From assembly GCF_900111235.1 (NCBI RefSeq), contig NZ_FOJI01000008.1, positions 124,001 through 188,000 of the forward strand: 64,000 nucleotides of DNA, written 5' to 3'. This document shows positions 61,515-64,000 of this stretch, piece by piece. Within the stretch, counting starts at the first letter, position 1, and each line of letters begins with the position of its first letter. This stretch comes from [Clostridium] fimetarium (GTDB taxonomy: Bacteria > Bacillota > Clostridia > Lachnospirales > Lachnospiraceae). Below the pieces are notes generated by a model that was not told the DNA's origin, did no database searches, and saw nothing but the letters and a program-made list of their open reading frames with translations. The translations under genes were made by a program, and so were the position numbers.

Positions 61515-62744
61515 TTAGTTTATATTTTGTGCTGCAGCATATGCTGTTGACCAAGCAACCTGTAAATTAAATCCACCAGTCACTGCATCAACATCAAGAA
61601 CTTCACCAATAAAATATACATTTTTAACGAGTTTTGATTCCATTGTTGATGGATTAATCTCCTTCACCTCAACTCCGCCTTGTGTAATGATTGCTTCATT
61701 AAATCCTCTTAGCCCAAGAAGTGTGAATTCTAAATTCTTAATCAAACGGACCAAATTCTGTCTTTCATCTCTTGAAATCTCATTTACCTTCTTGTTTTCT
61801 TGGATTTTACTGAGTTCAATAACCACAGGTATCAGCTTCTTCGGCAATAGACTATCCAGCGCATTCTTATATTGCTTGTTTTTTTCCTCTTCGAAATCTC
61901 TTAAAATTCTATCATCCAACTGTTCAAATGATAACGCTGGTTTTAAATCGATAACCATCTTAAGTTGTTTGCTCTTTATATTCTTTGCCACAAAACTACT
62001 TGCAGAAAGTACTGTAGGTCCGCTTACGCCAAAATGTGTGAATAACAATTCACCAAAATCCGAATATATCTCCTTATTCTCATCAAACACTGTAACATTT
62101 ACATTTCTAAGACTAAGACCTTGTAATTCCTTAATCCATTCCTCTTTCGTATTAAATGGAACAAGCGCTGGAAGGATATCTGTCACTTTATGTCCAAGTG
62201 TTTTTGCAAACTTATATCCATCACCAGTAGATCCTGTTAATTGGTATGAATTACCGCCTGTAGCGACTATTAAGTAATCACCATCCACTACTTGTCCTTT
62301 ACTAGTCTTAACGCTCTTAAAACAGCTATTAGGTGCTATCACATCTATAATAGCTGTATTATAAATAATTTTTACATTCAATTTATTAAGTTCCCTACCT
62401 AAGCATGACAAAACATCTGATGATTTATTAGATTCAGGGAATACTCTATTACCACGTTCAACTTTAATTTCAAGCCCCAATTCACTAAAGAACCCCATAG
62501 TATCGTAATTACTAAACCCATTAAATGAACTGTACATAAACTTCTTGTTCGTGACTACGCTATTGAGAAGTTCTTCATTATCACCAGCATTTGTTAAATT
62601 GCATCTTCCTTTTCCTGTAATAAAAAGTTTCTTACCTAGCTTCTCATTTTTCTCATATATACTTACATTATGTCCATTTCTCGCCGCGAAAATACCCGCA
62701 AACATTCCTGCTGCGCCTCCGCCTATTATAATTACATTACTCAT
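61515..62744 (-). CDS. HI0933/BaiN-type flavoprotein
   Basis: A 409-residue FAD-dependent oxidoreductase with the dinucleotide-binding start VIIIGGGAAGMFAGIFAARN, the characteristic KLGKKLFITGKGRCNLTNA, and a C-terminal VTGGFNLQVAWSTAYAAA. Members of this family have unclear roles; one branch (BaiN) acts in bile-acid dehydroxylation, which cannot be assumed here. The ATG at 62744 has AAAGGAG just upstream, so five more in-frame residues are excluded. It lies 38 bases upstream of cmk. Confidence 0.9.
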   Translation of the reverse strand: MSNVIIIGGGAAGMFAGIFAARNGHNVSIYEKNEKLGKKLFITGKGRCNLTNAGDNEELLNSVVTNKKFMYSSFNGFSNYDTMGFFSELGLEIKVERGNRVFPESNKSSDVLSCLGRELNKLNVKIIYNTAIIDVIAPNSCFKSVKTSKGQVVDGDYLIVATGGNSYQLTGSTGDGYKFAKTLGHKVTDILPALVPFNTKEEWIKELQGLSLRNVNVTVFDENKEIYSDFGELLFTHFGVSGPTVLSASSFVAKNIKSKQLKMVIDLKPALSFEQLDDRILRDFEEEKNKQYKNALDSLLPKKLIPVVIELSKIQENKKVNEISRDERQNLVRLIKNLEFTLLGLRGFNEAIITQGGVEVKEINPSTMESKLVKNVYFIGEVLDVDAVTGGFNLQVAWSTAYAAAQNIN

Positions 62745-62768
62745 TGTGCTCCTTTTCAAATATATATA

Positions 62769-63698
62769 TTAAATTTGATTAGATGATCCCATTTTTCTTA
62801 ATTCCATCTTCAAATCTTCGTCTAACAGATTTATTTCATCATTATTATCAAACTGATAATCATACCATACCTGTTCTAGCGCTTCCAAGTTATTAATAAC
62901 TTCATCTTTTCTCTCTATGCAAAGTGCAACAATTAACGCATTTATCAAGCTTAATGGTGCAACCAACGAATCCACTATTGATGCCATATCGCTTCTTGCA
63001 AACAAATTACATGAGGAGTACATATTAATTGGTGAATGCTTATTATCTGTAATTGCGATTACTTTCGCATTCTTATTATTCGCGTATTCCATCGCCTTCA
63101 AAGTTCTCATTGAATACCTAGGAAAACTGATTCCAATCACAACGTCTTTTTCATTCACACGAAGCATCTGTTCAAATAACTCACTCGTATTGCAGCTTTC
63201 TACCAATACAACATGTGCAAATATCAATTTAAGATAAAAGCTCATAAATTGGGCAAGCGGTGCACAGCTTCTAACGCCTACAACGTATATTGTATCTGCC
63301 TTTAGCATCACATCAACCGCCATATGAAAAGAATTTCTATCGACGCCTTCTAAAGTCATCTTAATCTTTTCAGCATCAGCATTCAGTACATTATCCAAAA
63401 CCATTTCTTGTGTCATATCACCAGATGCAATCTCTATTCTTTCGATTGAATGAATCCGTTCTTGCACTAGATTCGCTAACTCTTTTTGAAACTGGGGATA
63501 CCCACTAAATCCAACAATAGTAGCAAATCTTACAACAGTAGATTCACTTACACCAACTTCTTCACCAAGCTTAATCGCAGTCATAAATGCTGCCTTTTCA
63601 TAGTTATGCGAGATGTAATCAGCCAGTTTCTTTTGTCCCTTACTGAATTTCGTTATATTTTCTCTGATTTGATATAATAATCCTTTATCTTCACTCAT
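62769..63698 (-). CDS. MurR/RpiR family transcriptional regulator
   Basis: A 309-residue regulator with an N-terminal HTH_6 domain (ISHNYEKAAFMTAIKLGEEV, GVSESTVVRFATIVGFSGYP) and a C-terminal SIS sugar-phosphate domain (TIYVVGVRSCAPLAQFMSFY, ISFPRYSMRTLKAMEYANNK). It senses a sugar phosphate. The flavoprotein gene follows it by 24 bases, which is not an obvious target. Confidence 0.9.
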   Translation of the reverse strand: MSEDKGLLYQIRENITKFSKGQKKLADYISHNYEKAAFMTAIKLGEEVGVSESTVVRFATIVGFSGYPQFQKELANLVQERIHSIERIEIASGDMTQEMVLDNVLNADAEKIKMTLEGVDRNSFHMAVDVMLKADTIYVVGVRSCAPLAQFMSFYLKLIFAHVVLVESCNTSELFEQMLRVNEKDVVIGISFPRYSMRTLKAMEYANNKNAKVIAITDNKHSPINMYSSCNLFARSDMASIVDSLVAPLSLINALIVALCIERKDEVINNLEALEQVWYDYQFDNNDEINLLDEDLKMELRKMGSSNQI

Positions 63699-63791
63699 TG
63701 GATCCGCGATTATCCTTTTCTAAACAATTTATTCAGTATTATTCTCTTTTAATAGAATATCAGTTTAACACAAAAAATCAATACAATCCAC

Positions 63792-63822
63792 AAAAAAAAG
63801 AGCCAATACAATGTATCGACTC
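63792..63822 (-). terminator. Terminator of the carboxyltransferase gene
   Basis: On the minus strand GAGTCGATAC pairs with GTATTGGCTC (two G-U) around ATT, followed by eight T residues. It lies 50 bases after the stop codon at 63872. Confidence 0.88.
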
Positions 63823-63871
63823 ATTTTCACCATAATAATCATGATATCTTGAAGTAACTATTGAATATTTT

Positions 63872-64000
63872 TCAAACAGGATATGATATACTTTCGGTAT
63901 CTGCAACTTTAACATCTACCTTCGTCTGCTGCGCCTCTCTATATTTAAAAAACTCTATTGCTACAGCTGGAAACAATGCATATGTTAATACATCTTCGTC
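63872..64000 (-). CDS. Carboxyltransferase (oxaloacetate decarboxylase alpha/PycB type), 3' end
   Basis: The last 42 codons of a gene that runs past the window. They read DEDVLTYALFPAVAIEFFKY followed by REAQQTKVDVKVADTESISY and PV. The DEDVLxYALFPxVAxxFF stretch is typical of the end of the conserved carboxyltransferase domain of oxaloacetate decarboxylase alpha and pyruvate carboxylase subunit B. A biotin-carrier domain does not follow, so biotin would be on a separate subunit. Confidence 0.75.
   Translation of the reverse strand, partial: DEDVLTYALFPAVAIEFFKYREAQQTKVDVKVADTESISYPV

Overview
The window comes from a low-GC, spore-forming, anaerobic Firmicute, most likely a Lachnospiraceae-type clostridium. 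I infer this from the A+T-rich sequence, strong AAGGAGG-type ribosome binding sites, GerW and coat-type spore genes, a complete Rnf complex, a cmk-ispH-S1 block, a U32 peptidase/FtsW/PBP group and a dockerin-bearing surface protein. Nearly all genes lie on the minus strand. I saw no rRNA, tRNA, CRISPR array, intact transposon or prophage.

Layout. 1-349: two copies of an unnamed structured repeat; a third copy lies at 26999-27180. 378-3909: a zinc-finger protein, then a plus-strand cluster (LrgA, LrgB, cytidylate-kinase-like protein, FadR-type GntR regulator) with a promoter and an overlapping palindromic operator. 4000-8480: small proteins, CPBP protease, RecG, YqeY and a formate/nitrite channel. 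8632-13549: a sugar cluster (DUF4867-type protein, fucose/arabinose-isomerase-like enzyme, xylulokinase, ROK repressor). This block sits between the rpmB-asp23-fakA-like genes (13879-16383) and recG, which lie closer together in many Firmicutes.

16507-26809: a BceAB-type peptide-antibiotic transporter and a BceRS-type two-component system, separated by a zinc-ribbon membrane protein, a decayed IS3-family element, a 1224-residue leucine-rich-repeat/dockerin surface protein, a decayed relative of that protein and a truncated acetyltransferase. 27170-35579: a fumarylacetoacetate-hydrolase-family enzyme, a 46-residue membrane peptide, GerW with its DUF2953 partner, two unrecognised genes, LysA, two small coat-type proteins, a lytic transglycosylase and a PilZ protein. 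35913-44988: class B PBP, FtsW-family protein, U32 peptidase, ZapA, RuvB, RuvA and a DUF815-type ATPase. 45481-49770: a plus-strand membrane glycosyltransferase and a TetR-regulated ABC exporter. 49915-56037: the Rnf operon in the order C-D-G-E-A-B, followed by NusG-II and Gx-transporter genes. 56349-64000: YprB-type nuclease, HPr-like protein without the catalytic histidine, CheR, S1-IspH-Cmk, a flavoprotein, an RpiR regulator and the 3' end of a carboxyltransferase gene.

The most unusual signal is the three-copy repeat. Its copies differ in sequence but keep base pairing: inner stem substitutions are compensated on the other arm, and the outer 29-30 base arms differ between copies yet remain almost perfectly self-complementary. 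Two copies carry an extra internal hairpin that the third lacks. The two complete copies lie just downstream of minus-strand genes in the same relative orientation.
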